DNA of 64,000 nucleotides from positions 62,001-126,000 of the forward strand of contig JAOAUC010000037.1 in assembly GCA_030157785.1 (NCBI GenBank), given 5' to 3'. The notes beneath the pieces are model-generated. The model was not told the DNA's origin. It was given only the letters and a program-made list of their open reading frames with translations, and made no database searches. Within the stretch, counting starts at the first letter, position 1, and each line of letters starts with the position of its first letter. Shown here in pieces: positions 33,225 through 44,902 of this stretch. The translations under genes were made by a program, and so were the position numbers. This DNA comes from Zoogloea oleivorans. GTDB taxonomy: Bacteria; Pseudomonadota; Gammaproteobacteria; Burkholderiales; Rhodocyclaceae.

Positions 33225-34531
33225 CTTCTAAAGGAATAATTCTTTCCGATCTCGATGGCGACCGTACCTGGCGGCTCGCTGATTACATCAAGCGAGGCGG
33301 ATACGAGGCGCTCAGGAAGATTATCGCGGAGAGTATTTCTGCGGATCAGGTCATCAGTGAAGTCAAGAAGTCAGGACTCCGCGGGCGTGGTGGTGCGGGC
33401 TTTCCCACTGGTCTTAAGTGGAGCTTCATGCCGAGAGCTTTTCCCGGAGCAAAGTATCTTGCTTGCAACTCCGATGAAGGTGAGCCTGGAACATTCAAGG
33501 ATCGAGATATCCTTCGCTACAATCCGCACTCAGTTATTGAGGGGATGGTAATTGCAGGCTACGCAATGGGTTGCGAGCGTGGATATAACTATATCCACGG
33601 AGAAATTTTTGAAGTTTATGATCGCTTTGAAGAGGCTCTTCGAGAGGCGCGCGAAGCTGGCTTGCTTGGCAAGAGTATTCTGGGCTCGGACTTCAGCTTT
33701 GATCTCTTTGCTCACCATGGCTATGGCGCATACATCTGTGGTGAAGAAACCGCTTTGCTTGAGTCTATCGAAGGAAAGAAAGGCCAGCCCCGCTTCAAGC
33801 CGCCTTTTCCTGCGAGTTTCGGTCTTTATGGCAAGCCGACCACGATTAATAATACCGAGACGTTCGCATCCATCCCTTACATTATTAGAGAGGGGGGCGA
33901 TGCGTTTTTGGCGCTTGGTAAGCCGAATAACGGCGGTACCAAGTTGTTCTCGGTGTCGGGTCATGTGAACAAGCCGGGTAACTACGAGATTCCGTTGGGT
34001 ACTCCTTTTTCGGAACTGCTTGAGCTGGCCGGTGGTGTTCGCGGTGGTCGGAAGTTGAAGGCGGTTATTCCCGGCGGCTCTTCCGCTCCCGTCTTGCCCG
34101 GTGCAGTCATGTTGGATTGCACAATGGATTATGATTCCATTTCCAAGGCAGGCTCCATGCTCGGATCCGGAGCTGTGATCGTCATGGATGAGTCGACGTG
34201 TATGGTCAAGGCGCTGGAGCGCTTGTCCTATTTCTACTTTGAAGAGTCTTGCGGTCAGTGCACTCCCTGTCGCGAAGGCACCGGCTGGCTGTATCGTGTG
34301 GTACATCGAATTGAACACGGGCTTGGCCGGCCAGATGATCTGGACTTGTTGAATAGCGTTACTGCGAACATTATGGGGCGTACCATCTGTGCTTTGGGTG
34401 ATGCTGCCTCGATGCCTGTCCAGAGTTTCATCAAGCATTTTTCTGATGAATTCGCGTTTCATATTGAACACAAGAAGTGCCTCGTGCCGAAAGATATTCA
34501 GCGCGATGGCAGTAAGATTTACGTAGCGTAG
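33221..34531 (+). CDS. nuoF: NADH-quinone oxidoreductase subunit F
   Basis: 436 residues; binds NADH, FMN and cluster N3. The glycine-rich NADH site is [18 protein letters not shown]; the FMN site includes [14 protein letters not shown]; the [4Fe-4S] motif is [13 protein letters not shown] with a distant cysteine in [10 protein letters not shown]. Translationally coupled to nuoE. Confidence 0.98.
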   Translation: MTSKGIILSDLDGDRTWRLADYIKRGGYEALRKIIAESISADQVISEVKKSGLRGRGGAGFPTGLKWSFMPRAFPGAKYLACNSDEGEPGTFKDRDILRYNPHSVIEGMVIAGYAMGCERGYNYIHGEIFEVYDRFEEALREAREAGLLGKSILGSDFSFDLFAHHGYGAYICGEETALLESIEGKKGQPRFKPPFPASFGLYGKPTTINNTETFASIPYIIREGGDAFLALGKPNNGGTKLFSVSGHVNKPGNYEIPLGTPFSELLELAGGVRGGRKLKAVIPGGSSAPVLPGAVMLDCTMDYDSISKAGSMLGSGAVIVMDESTCMVKALERLSYFYFEESCGQCTPCREGTGWLYRVVHRIEHGLGRPDDLDLLNSVTANIMGRTICALGDAASMPVQSFIKHFSDEFAFHIEHKKCLVPKDIQRDGSKIYVA

Positions 34532-34538
34532 GCTCGAC

Positions 34539-36893
34539 ATGCTAGAAATCGAAATTGACGGAAAGCAGTTGCAGGTTCCTGACGGTAGCACCGTCATGGA
34601 GGCCGCCACTACAATTGGCGCCTATGTCCCGCATTTTTGCTACCACAAGAAACTTTCTATTGCGGCGAATTGCCGCATGTGCCTTGTCCAGGTTGAAAAG
34701 GCACCAAAGCCCCTGCCGGCATGTGCGACCCCTGTTACAAACGGGATGAAGGTATGGACTCACTCTGAGCAGGCCGTTAAAGCCCAGAAGGGCGTGATGG
34801 AATTTCTGCTGATTAATCACCCGCTTGATTGCCCCATATGTGATCAGGGTGGCGAGTGTCAGTTGCAGGATCTCTCGGTTGGCTACGGTGGCGTGGAGTC
34901 GCGTTACCAAGAGGAAAAGCGAGTAGTTGGCAATAAGGATCTCGGCCCGCTCGTTTCCACCGACATGACGCGATGCATTAATTGCACGCGTTGCGTACGG
35001 TTCACCACCGAAATCGCAGGCCATATGGAATTGGGGCAGGCGTTTCGCGGTGAACACGCGGAGATTATGCCCTTCGTTGAGAAGACGGTGGATTCCGAGT
35101 TGTCGGGGAATATTATTGATCTTTGTCCTGTCGGTGCTTTGACTTCAAAGCCATTCCGATTTGGAGCTCGTGCCTGGGAAATGTCCAGGCGTAAATCTGT
35201 CAGCCCTCACGATTCGCTTGGCAGTAACCTTGTAGTCCAGGTCAAACATGATTCGGTAAAGCGTGTTCTGCCACTGGAGAATGAGGAGCTTAACGAGTGT
35301 TGGTTGTCGGACAAGGATCGTTTTTCTTATGAAGCGCTGAGCAGTTCTGAACGTATTACCCGGCCCATGCTTAAGCAGGGGGGGGAGTGGATTGAGACCG
35401 ACTGGCAAACGGCTATCGAGTACGTTGCTAACGGGTTGCGGTCAGTGAAGGCTGAGAATGGTGCGGAGGCGATTGGTGCCTTGGCATCTCCTCATAGCAC
35501 TCTTGAAGAGCTCTATCTCGTACAGCGCCTCGTTCGCGGTCTCGGTTCTGAGAACGTCGATTTTCGTTTGCGCCAGTCTGACTTCTCGGCTGACAAGCAT
35601 TTGAGTGGCGCGCCATGGCTTGGTATGCCAGTGGCTGAAATTGCCAATCTTGATCGTTTGTTCTTGATCGGCAGTTTTTTCAGAAAAGACCATCCGCTTA
35701 TTGCTCAGCGTGTGCGGCAGGCTGCGAAACGCGGCTTGAAGGTTAGTGCACTTAATCCGGCGTTTGATGATTGGCAGCTGCCGGTTGCGAACAGCATTTG
35801 TGTGTCGCCGAGTGAGATGCTTGTCGCGTTGGCCAAAGTTGTAAAGGCTCTCGCTGAACAAACCGGGCGTGAATTGTCTTCTCAATTTGCGGATGCTTGT
35901 GCCTCTGTGACTCCTGATGAAGTTTCCGTTTCTATCGCCAAGAGCCTTAGTTCTGGCCGGCGCGCTGCAGTTTGGCTGGGTAACTATGCAGTTCAGCATG
36001 AGCGTGCTGCTGAGCTTCATGCTTTTGCACAAGAGATCGGAAGGCTGAGTGACGCCAGTTTTGGTGTCCTTGGTGAGGCTGCGAATAGTGTAGGTGGGTA
36101 TATTGCAGGTGCTGTGCCGCTTGGCGGATCAGCAGGCAAGAACGTTGTTCAAATGCTGGAAAGTCCTTTGAAGGCATTTCTTCTTCTTGGGATTGATCTC
36201 GAGTTTGATTTTGGTAATGGCGTTGCCGCTGCCAGCGCCATGAAAAGCGCTGAGATGGTTGTAGTTCTCTCTGCTTTCAAGTCTCAGAGAACGCTTGAGC
36301 TAGCCGATGTTGTTTTGCCTATTGCTCCATTTACCGAAACTGCGGGTATTTTCGTTAATTGTGAAGGGCGTGCCCAGAGCTTCCACCCTGTGGTCAAGAG
36401 CAAAGGGGAGTCGCGACCTGGCTGGAAGATTCTTCGCGTTATTGGTGAGACGCTGGGGCTTGATGGATTCGATTTCGAGAAGATCGACGATGTCCGGAGT
36501 GAACTTCTTTCTGCTGAAGGTAAAGTTGACCCAAGCAAGCTGTGCAATTCTGTCACCGTGCGCATCGGATCGTTGCCTTCGGTGTCATCGCATATACAGC
36601 GCGTGGCAGATATTCCGATTCATGCAGCCGACCCTATTTCTCGGCGTTCTGCCCCGCTTCAGCAAACTGCTGATGCAAAGGCTCCTGAAGCTCGCTTGAG
36701 CAGTACAACGATGGCACGCCTGGGCTTGCAGTCCGGGATTGTGGTGAGAGTCAGATCTGCATCTGGCGAAGCTTCGGTAGTCGCCGCGACCGATGATGGT
36801 GTTGCCGATGGCTGTGTCAGGCTTGCTGGCGCTCATTCGATTACAGCGCCTCTGGGGTCTCTGTATGGTGAAATCAGCTTGGAGCGTATGTGA
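34539..36893 (+). CDS. nuoG: NADH-quinone oxidoreductase subunit G
   Basis: 784 residues. The N-terminal [2Fe-2S] ferredoxin-like domain ([18 protein letters not shown]), His-Cys cluster region ([19 protein letters not shown]), the [4Fe-4S] [10 protein letters not shown] segment and a long C-terminal molybdopterin-oxidoreductase-like domain without cofactor role are all present. It links the NADH module to the connecting arm. Its stop overlaps nuoH by one base. Confidence 0.97.
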   Translation: MLEIEIDGKQLQVPDGSTVMEAATTIGAYVPHFCYHKKLSIAANCRMCLVQVEKAPKPLPACATPVTNGMKVWTHSEQAVKAQKGVMEFLLINHPLDCPICDQGGECQLQDLSVGYGGVESRYQEEKRVVGNKDLGPLVSTDMTRCINCTRCVRFTTEIAGHMELGQAFRGEHAEIMPFVEKTVDSELSGNIIDLCPVGALTSKPFRFGARAWEMSRRKSVSPHDSLGSNLVVQVKHDSVKRVLPLENEELNECWLSDKDRFSYEALSSSERITRPMLKQGGEWIETDWQTAIEYVANGLRSVKAENGAEAIGALASPHSTLEELYLVQRLVRGLGSENVDFRLRQSDFSADKHLSGAPWLGMPVAEIANLDRLFLIGSFFRKDHPLIAQRVRQAAKRGLKVSALNPAFDDWQLPVANSICVSPSEMLVALAKVVKALAEQTGRELSSQFADACASVTPDEVSVSIAKSLSSGRRAAVWLGNYAVQHERAAELHAFAQEIGRLSDASFGVLGEAANSVGGYIAGAVPLGGSAGKNVVQMLESPLKAFLLLGIDLEFDFGNGVAAASAMKSAEMVVVLSAFKSQRTLELADVVLPIAPFTETAGIFVNCEGRAQSFHPVVKSKGESRPGWKILRVIGETLGLDGFDFEKIDDVRSELLSAEGKVDPSKLCNSVTVRIGSLPSVSSHIQRVADIPIHAADPISRRSAPLQQTADAKAPEARLSSTTMARLGLQSGIVVRVRSASGEASVVAATDDGVADGCVRLAGAHSITAPLGSLYGEISLERM

Positions 36894-37942
36894 TGGAAGC
36901 CTACATTGAGCCAGTAGCCCAGTTCTTCGGTGGAGCTTGGCCCTTGATTTGGTCGCTGCTGAAGATTGTCGGGATTGTTGCTCCTCTTTTTTTGTGTGTC
37001 GCGTATTTGACCCTCGCCGAGCGCAAGGTCATTGGTTACATGCAGGTTCGAATTGGGCCCAATCGAGTTGGTCCGAGGGGATTGCTTCAGCCTATTGCAG
37101 ACGGTGTAAAGCTGTTGTTGAAGGAAGTGATTATTCCTTCTGGTGCCAATAAAGGGCTGTTCATTATTGGCCCCGTCCTTGCTCTTGCACCAGCTCTTGC
37201 TGCTTGGTCAGTTGTTCCGTTTAACGACGGTTGGGTTGTCGGAAATGTGGATGCAGGTCTCCTCTTTCTTTTGGCCATCACGTCGATTGAGGTTTATGGA
37301 GTGATCATCGCAGCTTGGGCATCCAATTCCAAGTATGCGTTTCTGGGCGGGATGCGTGCTGCCGCCCAGATGGTTTCTTACGAGATTGCAATGGGTTTTG
37401 CTCTCGTATGTGTATTGATGACTTCCTCAAGCCTGAATTTGACCGATATCGTAACAAGTCAGGGGAAAGGGCAGTTCTCAGATCTGGGATTAGGTTTTCT
37501 CAGCTGGAACTGGTTGCCCCTTTTTCCTATGTTTATCGTGTACCTGATTTCGGGCATTGCAGAAACAAACCGCGCTCCCTTCGACGTTGTCGAAGGAGAG
37601 TCCGAGATCGTGGCTGGGCACATGGTTGAGTATTCGGGCATGGCATTCGCGTTGTTCTTCCTTGGGGAGTACGCGAACATGATTCTGGTGTCTGCCCTGA
37701 CATCGATTCTTTTCTTGGGGGGCTGGCTTTCTCCTGTCGGCTTCTTGGGTGACGGCTTTGTTTGGCTGGCCCTTAAAACAGCATTCATCCTATTTTTGTT
37801 CCTGTGGTTCCGTGCAACTTTCCCGCGGTTCAGGTACGACCATATCATGCGGCTGGGGTGGAAGGTGTTCATTCCCTTGACATTGTTCTGGGTGGTGGTT
37901 GTTGCCGTCTGGGTCATGTCTCCGTTGTCGATCTGGAAGTGA
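36893..37942 (+). CDS. nuoH: NADH-quinone oxidoreductase subunit H
   Basis: 349 residues, eight or more transmembrane helices; joins the membrane arm to the quinone chamber. Conserved [36 protein letters not shown] and [20 protein letters not shown] motifs. ATG at 36893 in TGATG overlap with nuoG. Confidence 0.98.
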   Translation: MEAYIEPVAQFFGGAWPLIWSLLKIVGIVAPLFLCVAYLTLAERKVIGYMQVRIGPNRVGPRGLLQPIADGVKLLLKEVIIPSGANKGLFIIGPVLALAPALAAWSVVPFNDGWVVGNVDAGLLFLLAITSIEVYGVIIAAWASNSKYAFLGGMRAAAQMVSYEIAMGFALVCVLMTSSSLNLTDIVTSQGKGQFSDLGLGFLSWNWLPLFPMFIVYLISGIAETNRAPFDVVEGESEIVAGHMVEYSGMAFALFFLGEYANMILVSALTSILFLGGWLSPVGFLGDGFVWLALKTAFILFLFLWFRATFPRFRYDHIMRLGWKVFIPLTLFWVVVVAVWVMSPLSIWK

Positions 37943-37952
37943 GGACGTTGAA

Positions 37953-38441
37953 ATGGGTGCGATAAAGGAATATGTAGGGAGCCTCTTTCTTAAGGAGCTA
38001 GTTAAAGGGCTCGCACTTACGGGGCGCCATCTTTTTGCCAGAAAGATAACTGTCCAGTTTCCGGAAGAGAAGACACCGCAAAGTCCGCGTTTCAGGGGGT
38101 TGCATGCGTTGCGACGGTACCCGAACGGTGAAGAACGCTGTATCGCCTGCAAGCTTTGTGAGGCAATCTGCCCTGCTATGGCGATTACGATCGAGTCTGA
38201 GCAACGAACTGACGGCTCCAGGCGCACTAGTCGATATGATATTGATTTAACGAAATGTATTTTTTGCGGGTTTTGTGAAGAGGCTTGCCCTGTTGATGCA
38301 GTCGTTGAAACTCGGGTATTCGAATATCACGGCGAAAAGCGTGGTGATCTGTACTACACAAAGCAAATGCTTTTGGCTGTCGGCGATCGTTACGAGTCGC
38401 AAATTGCGAAGGATCGCGAAGTCGATTCTAAGTATCGATAG
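37953..38441 (+). CDS. nuoI: NADH-quinone oxidoreductase subunit I
   Basis: 162 residues; an 8Fe ferredoxin-like subunit carrying clusters N6a and N6b. Two C-x2-C-x2-C-x3-C motifs: [12 protein letters not shown] and [12 protein letters not shown]. The ATG at 37953 follows GAGGA. Confidence 0.98.
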   Translation: MGAIKEYVGSLFLKELVKGLALTGRHLFARKITVQFPEEKTPQSPRFRGLHALRRYPNGEERCIACKLCEAICPAMAITIESEQRTDGSRRTSRYDIDLTKCIFCGFCEEACPVDAVVETRVFEYHGEKRGDLYYTKQMLLAVGDRYESQIAKDREVDSKYR

Positions 38442-38483
38442 AACTGGCGCAAGCGGACAAAAACGTACTTTTGGAACACGCTC

Positions 38484-39086
38484 ATGGACTTCCAGTCGGT
38501 AGTTTTTTACTTTTTTGCAACAGTGCTTGTGCTTGCGTCCCTGGCGGTAATTACCTCCAAGAACCCGGTGCACGCTGCGCTCTTTCTTGTTTTGGCCTTC
38601 TTTACGGCGGGCGGCATTTGGATGCTGCTGCACGCTGAGTTCTTGGCGATTGCCTTGGTAATGGTTTACGTTGGTGCGGTGATGGTCTTGTTCCTCTTTG
38701 TTGTGATGATGCTTGATATCAATATCGAGCGTATCCGGCAGGGTTTCTGGAGCTATCTGCCTGTGGGTGCCTTGATCGGCGTTCTTATGGTTGTCGAAAT
38801 GGTAATGGTACTTGGCGGAAGGAATTTCGGACTTGAGGAGATGCCTCGGCCCGCTGATGTACAACAGGGTTTCAGCAACACAAAAGAGCTTGGTCGCTTG
38901 CTTTATACGGATTACGTCTACCCTTTCGAGCTCGCATCGATCGTGTTGTTGGTCGCGATGGTTGCTGCGGTGGCGCTTACGCTGCGTAAGCGGAAGAATG
39001 TGAGAAAGATTGATCCGGCTGCTCAGATTTCCGTTAAGCGTGATGATCGGGTGCGTATTGTATCGATGCGCGCAGAAAAAGATTGA
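38484..39086 (+). CDS. nuoJ: NADH-quinone oxidoreductase subunit J
   Basis: 200 residues with five hydrophobic helices; typical NPVHAALFLVLAFFTAGGIW and MVYVGAVMVLFLFVVMML segments. The C-terminus is a basic cytoplasmic tail. It lies in the core of the proton-translocating membrane arm. Confidence 0.96.
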   Translation: MDFQSVVFYFFATVLVLASLAVITSKNPVHAALFLVLAFFTAGGIWMLLHAEFLAIALVMVYVGAVMVLFLFVVMMLDINIERIRQGFWSYLPVGALIGVLMVVEMVMVLGGRNFGLEEMPRPADVQQGFSNTKELGRLLYTDYVYPFELASIVLLVAMVAAVALTLRKRKNVRKIDPAAQISVKRDDRVRIVSMRAEKD

Positions 39087-39117
39087 TTCCAGGTACGATC
39101 GTCAGGGAGGACTGTAG

Positions 39118-39423
39118 ATGCTTTCGTTGTCTCACTACTTGATATTGGGTGCGATTCTCTTCGCGATCAGCGTTGTAGGTATCTTTCTCAATCGCAAAAA
39201 TTTGATTGTTCTGTTGATGGCCATCGAGTTGATGTTGCTTGCGGTCAATCTTAACTTCGTTGCGTTCTCTTATTATTTGGGCGACGCGGCAGGCCAGATT
39301 TTCGTTTTTTTCATACTGACTGTAGCAGCAGCTGAGTCAGCTATTGGTTTGGCTATCCTCGTGGCTTTGTTCCGTAATTTGCGGACTATTCACGTTGATG
39401 ACCTTGACAGCCTCAAGGGATAA
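39118..39423 (+). CDS. nuoK: NADH-quinone oxidoreductase subunit K
   Basis: 101 residues, three transmembrane helices, related to MrpC antiporter subunits. Conserved glutamates are in [17 protein letters not shown] and [22 protein letters not shown]-like ribosome site upstream. Confidence 0.97.
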   Translation: MLSLSHYLILGAILFAISVVGIFLNRKNLIVLLMAIELMLLAVNLNFVAFSYYLGDAAGQIFVFFILTVAAAESAIGLAILVALFRNLRTIHVDDLDSLKG

Positions 39424-39435
39424 GGAAGCGTTTCG

Positions 39436-41493
39436 ATGACGGAGATGCAGAAGCTCTATCTGTTGGTCCCGCTTGCGCCTTTGTTCGGTGCAATTGCTGC
39501 GGGGCTGTTTGGGAAAGTCATAGGACGGGCTGGCGCTCATACTGTGACCATTTTAGGTGTTGCTATTGCGTTCTTCACATCGCTGGTCATCTTCCAGGAT
39601 GTGCAGGCAGGAAATGTCTTTAACGGCACGCTTTATACTTGGGCAAGCAGTGGGGCACTAACCTTCGAAGTGGGGTTCCTTATCGACTCCCTCACTGTGA
39701 TGATGATGCTCGTCGTCACTTTCGTATCGTTGATGGTGCATATATATACGATCGGCTACATGTCTGAAGATCCTGGCTATCAGCGTTTCTTCAGCTACAT
39801 CTCGCTTTTCACGTTTTCGATGCTGATGCTGGTCATGTCGAATAACTTCCTTCAGCTGTTTTTTGGCTGGGAAGCTGTTGGGCTTGTGTCCTATCTGCTC
39901 ATTGGCTTCTGGTACACGAGACCGACGGCGATTTTCGCGAACATGAAGGCCTTCCTTGTTAACCGTGTTGGTGACTTCGGATTCCTTCTTGGGATCGGTC
40001 TTGTTGCTGCATATGCAGGGACGCTCAACTACGCAGAGGTATTCGCCAAGGCTCCGATGCTGGTCGGCATGACGGTGCCGGAGACTGGCTGGCCGTTGGT
40101 TACAGCTATTTGTATTGGTCTTTTTATCGGTGCAATGGGTAAGTCTGCGCAAGTTCCCTTGCACGTGTGGCTTCCTGATTCAATGGAAGGCCCGACACCA
40201 ATTTCAGCACTGATTCACGCGGCAACTATGGTAACTGCTGGCATTTTCATGGTTGCTCGCATGTCGCCCCTTTTTGAATTGTCGGAAACTGCGCTTTCGT
40301 TTGTCCTCGTCATTGGCGCCACCACCGCTCTCTTCATGGGTTTTCTTGGCATCGTTCAGAACGATATTAAGCGTGTTGTTGCTTACTCGACACTTTCGCA
40401 GCTTGGTTATATGACCGTAGCGCTTGGCGTATCTGCATATTCGGCAGCTGTGTTCCATCTCATGACGCACGCCTTTTTCAAGGCGTTGCTGTTCCTGGGG
40501 GCCGGCTCTGTCATTATCGGGATGCATCATGATCAAGACATGCGGAACATGGGCGGGCTTTGGAAGTACATGCCTATTACTTGGTTCACATCATTGATCG
40601 GGTCGCTTGCGTTGATTGGCTTCCCCTTCATGTCTGGTTTTTATTCCAAAGATACGATTATTGAAGCTGTACAGCTTTCGCATTTGGCAGGCTCCGGTTA
40701 CGCATATTTCTGCGTAATTGCAGGCGTGTTTGTTACCGCGTTTTATTCTTTCCGCATGTATTTCCTCGTATTTCACGGCAAGGAAAGGTTTGGTCTGGCA
40801 GCAGTGTCTCATGATCATCCTGAGGATGCGGTGCAGCACGATGCGCATGTGGAGGACGATCATCACTCTGATGAGCATCATTCCGACGAACATCATCATG
40901 GCTTGGCTCCAGGGCAGAAGCCGCATGAGTCTCCGTGGGTTGTTACTGTACCGCTCGTGCTGCTTGCGATACCGTCAGTAGTGATTGGCTATGCCACCAT
41001 AGGAACAATGTTGTTTGGTGATTTCTTTAAGGGAGTTATTCACTTTTCAGAGCATCATCATGCGATGGCTGAACTCTCAGAGGAGTTTCATGGAGCCGCA
41101 GCGATGGCAATACATGGCTTTACTTCCCTGCCATTTATTCTCGCTATGTCAGGTGTTGTGCTTGCGTGGTTCTTCTATATGGTCTCGCCAGCTGTTCCTG
41201 CCGCGATCATGCGCACCTTCAAGCCCATTCATACCTTGTTGGAAAATAAGTATTATTTTGACAAGTTTAATGAGCTCGTATTTGCTGGCGGCGCGCGCTT
41301 GCTTGGCCGTGGGTTTTGGAAGGTGGGTGACCAAACGATTATCGACGGGATGATCGTTAATGGATCTGCACGAGTTGTTGGTTTGATTGCACAGCTTTCC
41401 AGACTCTTTCAGACCGGCCATATATACCAGTACGCGTTTTCGATGATTATTGGCGTATTCATTCTGCTGACGTTTTGGTTCAATCGCGGATGA
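39436..41493 (+). CDS. nuoL: NADH-quinone oxidoreductase subunit L
   Basis: 685 residues; a Mrp-antiporter-like proton-pumping subunit with a lateral amphipathic helix at its C-terminus. Motifs: FFGWEAVGLVSYLLIGFWY, MGKSAQVPLHVWLPDSMEGP and SALIHAATMVTAGIF. Residues about 457-500 form a loop with roughly a dozen histidines among Asp/Glu (EDDHHSDEHHSDEHHHG), an insertion relative to E. coli NuoL; see findings. Confidence 0.97.
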   Translation: MTEMQKLYLLVPLAPLFGAIAAGLFGKVIGRAGAHTVTILGVAIAFFTSLVIFQDVQAGNVFNGTLYTWASSGALTFEVGFLIDSLTVMMMLVVTFVSLMVHIYTIGYMSEDPGYQRFFSYISLFTFSMLMLVMSNNFLQLFFGWEAVGLVSYLLIGFWYTRPTAIFANMKAFLVNRVGDFGFLLGIGLVAAYAGTLNYAEVFAKAPMLVGMTVPETGWPLVTAICIGLFIGAMGKSAQVPLHVWLPDSMEGPTPISALIHAATMVTAGIFMVARMSPLFELSETALSFVLVIGATTALFMGFLGIVQNDIKRVVAYSTLSQLGYMTVALGVSAYSAAVFHLMTHAFFKALLFLGAGSVIIGMHHDQDMRNMGGLWKYMPITWFTSLIGSLALIGFPFMSGFYSKDTIIEAVQLSHLAGSGYAYFCVIAGVFVTAFYSFRMYFLVFHGKERFGLAAVSHDHPEDAVQHDAHVEDDHHSDEHHSDEHHHGLAPGQKPHESPWVVTVPLVLLAIPSVVIGYATIGTMLFGDFFKGVIHFSEHHHAMAELSEEFHGAAAMAIHGFTSLPFILAMSGVVLAWFFYMVSPAVPAAIMRTFKPIHTLLENKYYFDKFNELVFAGGARLLGRGFWKVGDQTIIDGMIVNGSARVVGLIAQLSRLFQTGHIYQYAFSMIIGVFILLTFWFNRG

Positions 41494-41576
41494 TGTCGTA
41501 GTGTTGTCGATTTATGGAAAGTTACAAGATTTAGGACTTGCGCGCCGCATCGTGGCGCATAGAACGGAAAGTAGAG

Positions 41577-43058
41577 ATGACGGGTATTCCATTCCTTAGC
41601 CTTGCGATTTGGGTTCCGATCGTGGGTGGTCTATTAGCACTCGCTTCTGGGTCCGACCGTAATGCTTCGGTCGCCAGGTTCGTGGCGCTTCTTTCTGCTC
41701 TTGCGGGTTTGGCGGTTAGCATTCCGCTTTACACCGGTTTCGATGTGTCTAAGAGTGCGATGCAGTTCGTCGAGTCGTATCCCTGGATTCCTCGATTCAA
41801 CATCAACTACACGCTTGGTGTGGATGGCATTTCAGTGCTGTTCGTACTTCTCAACAGTTTCATTACCGTGATTGTGGTTGTGGCTGGTTGGGAGGTGATC
41901 AAGGAAAAGGTTGCCCAGTACATGGCAGGTTTTCTGATTATGTCGGGGTTGATTAACGGGATTTTCAGTGCTTTGGATGGGTTGCTTTTTTATGTTTTCT
42001 TTGAAGCATCTCTGATTCCGCTTTTCATTATTATCGGTGTGTGGGGCGGCCCAAATCGTGTTTATGCTGCCATAAAGTTCTTTCTCTACACGCTTGCCGG
42101 CTCGCTACTGATGCTTGTGGCGCTCCTGTATCTCTTCATGGAATCAGGTGGAAGCTTCAGTATTCTTGATTGGCACCAACTCAAGCTGGGCATGGATGTG
42201 CAGGGGCTGTTGTTTTGGGCTTTCCTTGTTTCTTTTGCCGTTAAAGTGCCAATGTTCCCCGTTCATACTTGGTTGCCGGACGCTCACGTCGAGGCTCCGA
42301 CAGGCGGCTCGATTGTCCTTGCTGCGATTGGTTTGAAGCTTGGAGCTTACGGTTTCCTGAGGTTTTCGCTTCCGATTGCGCCTGATGCCAGTCATGCTTT
42401 CGCACCGCTGATCATCACCTTGTCGTTGATTGCGGTGGTTTACATCGGCTTCATCGCTTTGGTCCAAACCGACATGAAGAAGCTCGTGGCTTACTCGTCG
42501 ATCGCACACATGGGTTTCGTTACTTTGGGTTTCTTCATTTTTAGTCCCCTGGGAGTCGAAGGCGCCCTGGTTCAAATGATTTCCCATGGCTTTGTGTCGG
42601 GAGCGATGTTTGCGTCTATCGGGGTTCTTTACGATCGCATGCACTCGCGACAAATAGCCGACTACGGTGGTGTCGTTAATGTAATGCCGAAGTTCGCGGC
42701 CTTGTTTATGTTCTTTTCAATGGCGAATGCGGGCTTGCCGGCGACTTCCGGGTTTGTTGGCGAGTTTATGGTTGTGCTTGGGGCTGTTCAGTTTAACTTC
42801 TGGGTTGCCTTTACCGCGGCAACAACCCTGATCGTAGGCGCGGCTTACACACTCTGGATGTACAAGCGGGTGGTATTCGGGCCCATTACTAATCACCACG
42901 TTTCGGAGCTGACTGACCTCAATAACAGGGAGTTCGTTTTCCTGTCTATTCTTGCAGTCTGCGTCCTGGCTATGGGGATTTACCCGTTCCCAGTGACGGA
43001 GGTAATGCATGCGTCGGTGAATGACCTGCTCAAGCATGTTGCGGTGAGCAAGCTTTAA
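41577..43058 (+). CDS. nuoM: NADH-quinone oxidoreductase subunit M
   Basis: 493 residues, about 14 transmembrane helices; a second antiporter-like subunit. Motifs: YFFEASLIPLFIIIG-type segment, KVPMFPVHTWLPDAHVEAPT and KKLVAYSSIAHMGFV. The ATG at 41577 matches the family start; an in-frame codon at 41538 was not used. An 83-base spacer with a small GCGCC/GGCGC hairpin separates it from nuoL. Confidence 0.97.
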   Translation: MTGIPFLSLAIWVPIVGGLLALASGSDRNASVARFVALLSALAGLAVSIPLYTGFDVSKSAMQFVESYPWIPRFNINYTLGVDGISVLFVLLNSFITVIVVVAGWEVIKEKVAQYMAGFLIMSGLINGIFSALDGLLFYVFFEASLIPLFIIIGVWGGPNRVYAAIKFFLYTLAGSLLMLVALLYLFMESGGSFSILDWHQLKLGMDVQGLLFWAFLVSFAVKVPMFPVHTWLPDAHVEAPTGGSIVLAAIGLKLGAYGFLRFSLPIAPDASHAFAPLIITLSLIAVVYIGFIALVQTDMKKLVAYSSIAHMGFVTLGFFIFSPLGVEGALVQMISHGFVSGAMFASIGVLYDRMHSRQIADYGGVVNVMPKFAALFMFFSMANAGLPATSGFVGEFMVVLGAVQFNFWVAFTAATTLIVGAAYTLWMYKRVVFGPITNHHVSELTDLNNREFVFLSILAVCVLAMGIYPFPVTEVMHASVNDLLKHVAVSKL

Positions 43059-43100
43059 TCTCACGTAACCGAGACAAAACCAGCGGACTGTGGCCTGAAG

Positions 43101-44567
43101 ATGAACTTTGTTATCCCTGATTTTTACCCTGCGGCGGCGGAGCTTTTCGTGGTCGCTATGTCCTTTGTGATCCTTATGGCTGGCACTTTTGCCAAGGATT
43201 CACGAGGCCTGACGTACGCGTTGACTCAACTGACGCTCTTCGGTGCGGCCGCAATCACCTTGTTCACGATGGACGGCCAAGTCAATTTCACGTTCAGCAA
43301 CATGTACGTGGATGACTTGATGGGCGACTTCCTCAAGTTGGTGCTGTATTTTTCCGTTGCCATTGTGCTGCTGTATTCACGCGGCTACATGAACGACAGG
43401 AAGATGGAGACGACTGAGTATTACGTTCTGGCTGTATATGCTACGTTGGGGATGATGGTCATGATCACGGCCAATCACTTCCTTACGCTTTACCTTGGTC
43501 TTGAGCTGCTTTCCTTATCATTGTATGCAATGGTCGCTCTTCAACGGGACTCCGCCCGAGCGACCGAGGCTGCGATGAAGTATTTCGTGCTCGGAGCTCT
43601 TGCTTCCGGTCTTCTCCTTTACGGCATTTCGATGCTGTATGGCGCAACTGGCACTTTGGAAATTTCCGGTGTTGCTCAGGCTATTTATCATCAAGCCGGG
43701 AACAAGACTGTCCTGATGTTTGGTTTGGTCTTTGTGGTTGCGGGTTTGGCTTTCAAGCTGGGCGTGGTTCCCTTCCATATGTGGATTCCGGACGTTTATC
43801 ACGGCGCGCCAACTGCTATTACTCTATTTATTGCCTCGGCTCCCAAACTTGCCGCCTTTGCGATGGCCATGCGCCTGCTTGTGAATGGTCTGTTTGAGTT
43901 GGCAGACCAGTGGCAGTCGATGCTCATGTTTCTTGCTATTCTTTCTATCGTCCTGGGTAACTTTGCGGCGATCGCACAATCTAACATTAAGCGAATGCTT
44001 GGTTATTCTGGCATTTCCCACATGGGGTTCATGCTATTGGGTTTGATGTCGGGTGTGGTGGGGGGGGACCGGCACTTTGCGCTAAATGCATATAGTTCGT
44101 CCATGTTCTATGTGATCTCTTACGTGCTGATGAGTCTGGCTTCCTTCGGCGTTGTTTTGCTTCTTTCGCGTGTCGGAGTGGAGGCGGAAAACCTTGATGA
44201 TTTCAAGGGCTTGAACAAGCGGAGTTCATGGTTCGCCGGAGTCATGGCGATGGTCATGTTCTCGATGGCTGGTATTCCGTTCTTCGTTGGCTTCTTTGCG
44301 AAGTTCTCTGTCCTTCAGGCTGTTGTGGCAGCAGGTTATATCTGGGTTGCTGTAGTTGCTGTAATCATGTCTCTGATTGGTGCCTTTTACTACCTCAGAG
44401 TCGTCAAGGTTATGTTTTTCGATGAACCGGTTGATAACACGCCTCTAGTTGCAAGTGCGGATATGCGTGTCTTGCTTTCGATGAATGGGTTGGCTATTGC
44501 CGGTCTTGGTTTGGCGCCGCAGGCTTTGATGTCACTTTGTGCATATTCATTGCTTGGCTCTCTTTGA
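43101..44567 (+). CDS. nuoN: NADH-quinone oxidoreductase subunit N
   Basis: 488 residues; third antiporter-like subunit. Motifs: [40 protein letters not shown] and [18 protein letters not shown]. It is the last nuo gene; the DUF2818 gene follows after 28 bases. Confidence 0.97.
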   Translation: MNFVIPDFYPAAAELFVVAMSFVILMAGTFAKDSRGLTYALTQLTLFGAAAITLFTMDGQVNFTFSNMYVDDLMGDFLKLVLYFSVAIVLLYSRGYMNDRKMETTEYYVLAVYATLGMMVMITANHFLTLYLGLELLSLSLYAMVALQRDSARATEAAMKYFVLGALASGLLLYGISMLYGATGTLEISGVAQAIYHQAGNKTVLMFGLVFVVAGLAFKLGVVPFHMWIPDVYHGAPTAITLFIASAPKLAAFAMAMRLLVNGLFELADQWQSMLMFLAILSIVLGNFAAIAQSNIKRMLGYSGISHMGFMLLGLMSGVVGGDRHFALNAYSSSMFYVISYVLMSLASFGVVLLLSRVGVEAENLDDFKGLNKRSSWFAGVMAMVMFSMAGIPFFVGFFAKFSVLQAVVAAGYIWVAVVAVIMSLIGAFYYLRVVKVMFFDEPVDNTPLVASADMRVLLSMNGLAIAGLGLAPQALMSLCAYSLLGSL

Positions 44568-44595
44568 ACTAGCTATGCGATAGAGGGCTGCCTTA

Positions 44596-44892
44596 TTGAA
44601 ATCAACGTACCTTGTTTTCGGAATGGCCTTGGCACTGGCAAATGCTCCGTTTTTGAGTGAGAGGGTTTTGCTTGTTTTTCGAAAGACTTTGAGAAAAACC
44701 GTTTTTCTCAGGCTTCTTGAGCTCGCTTTTTATTACTGCGCTTTAATGTTGGTGCTTTCTGCTGAGGAGGCCAACGTCAGCGGAGGTACTTATAGACAAG
44801 GTTGGGAGTTTTTTATAGTGACCGCCAGTGTCTTTCTGGTGGCTTCCTATCCTGGCTTCGTCTATAGGTATTTTTGGAGGCTTGGTACCTAG
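44596..44892 (+). CDS. DUF2818 family small membrane protein
   Basis: 98 residues from a TTG start (GAGGG upstream). Three hydrophobic segments (about 5-20, 41-57 and 71-90) and the ending FPGFVYRYFW-like YPGFVYRYFWRLGT. DUF2818 proteins are found after nuoN in betaproteobacteria; the function is unknown, but co-transcription suggests a part in complex I assembly or stability. That role is inferred from position only. Confidence 0.88.
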   Translation: MKSTYLVFGMALALANAPFLSERVLLVFRKTLRKTVFLRLLELAFYYCALMLVLSAEEANVSGGTYRQGWEFFIVTASVFLVASYPGFVYRYFWRLGT

Positions 44893-44902
44893 CTTGCCGC
44901 TT

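Noticed and set aside
41632-41642. TTAGCACTC, a perfect CIRCE half-site
   Set aside because: It is inside nuoM and has no matching second half.
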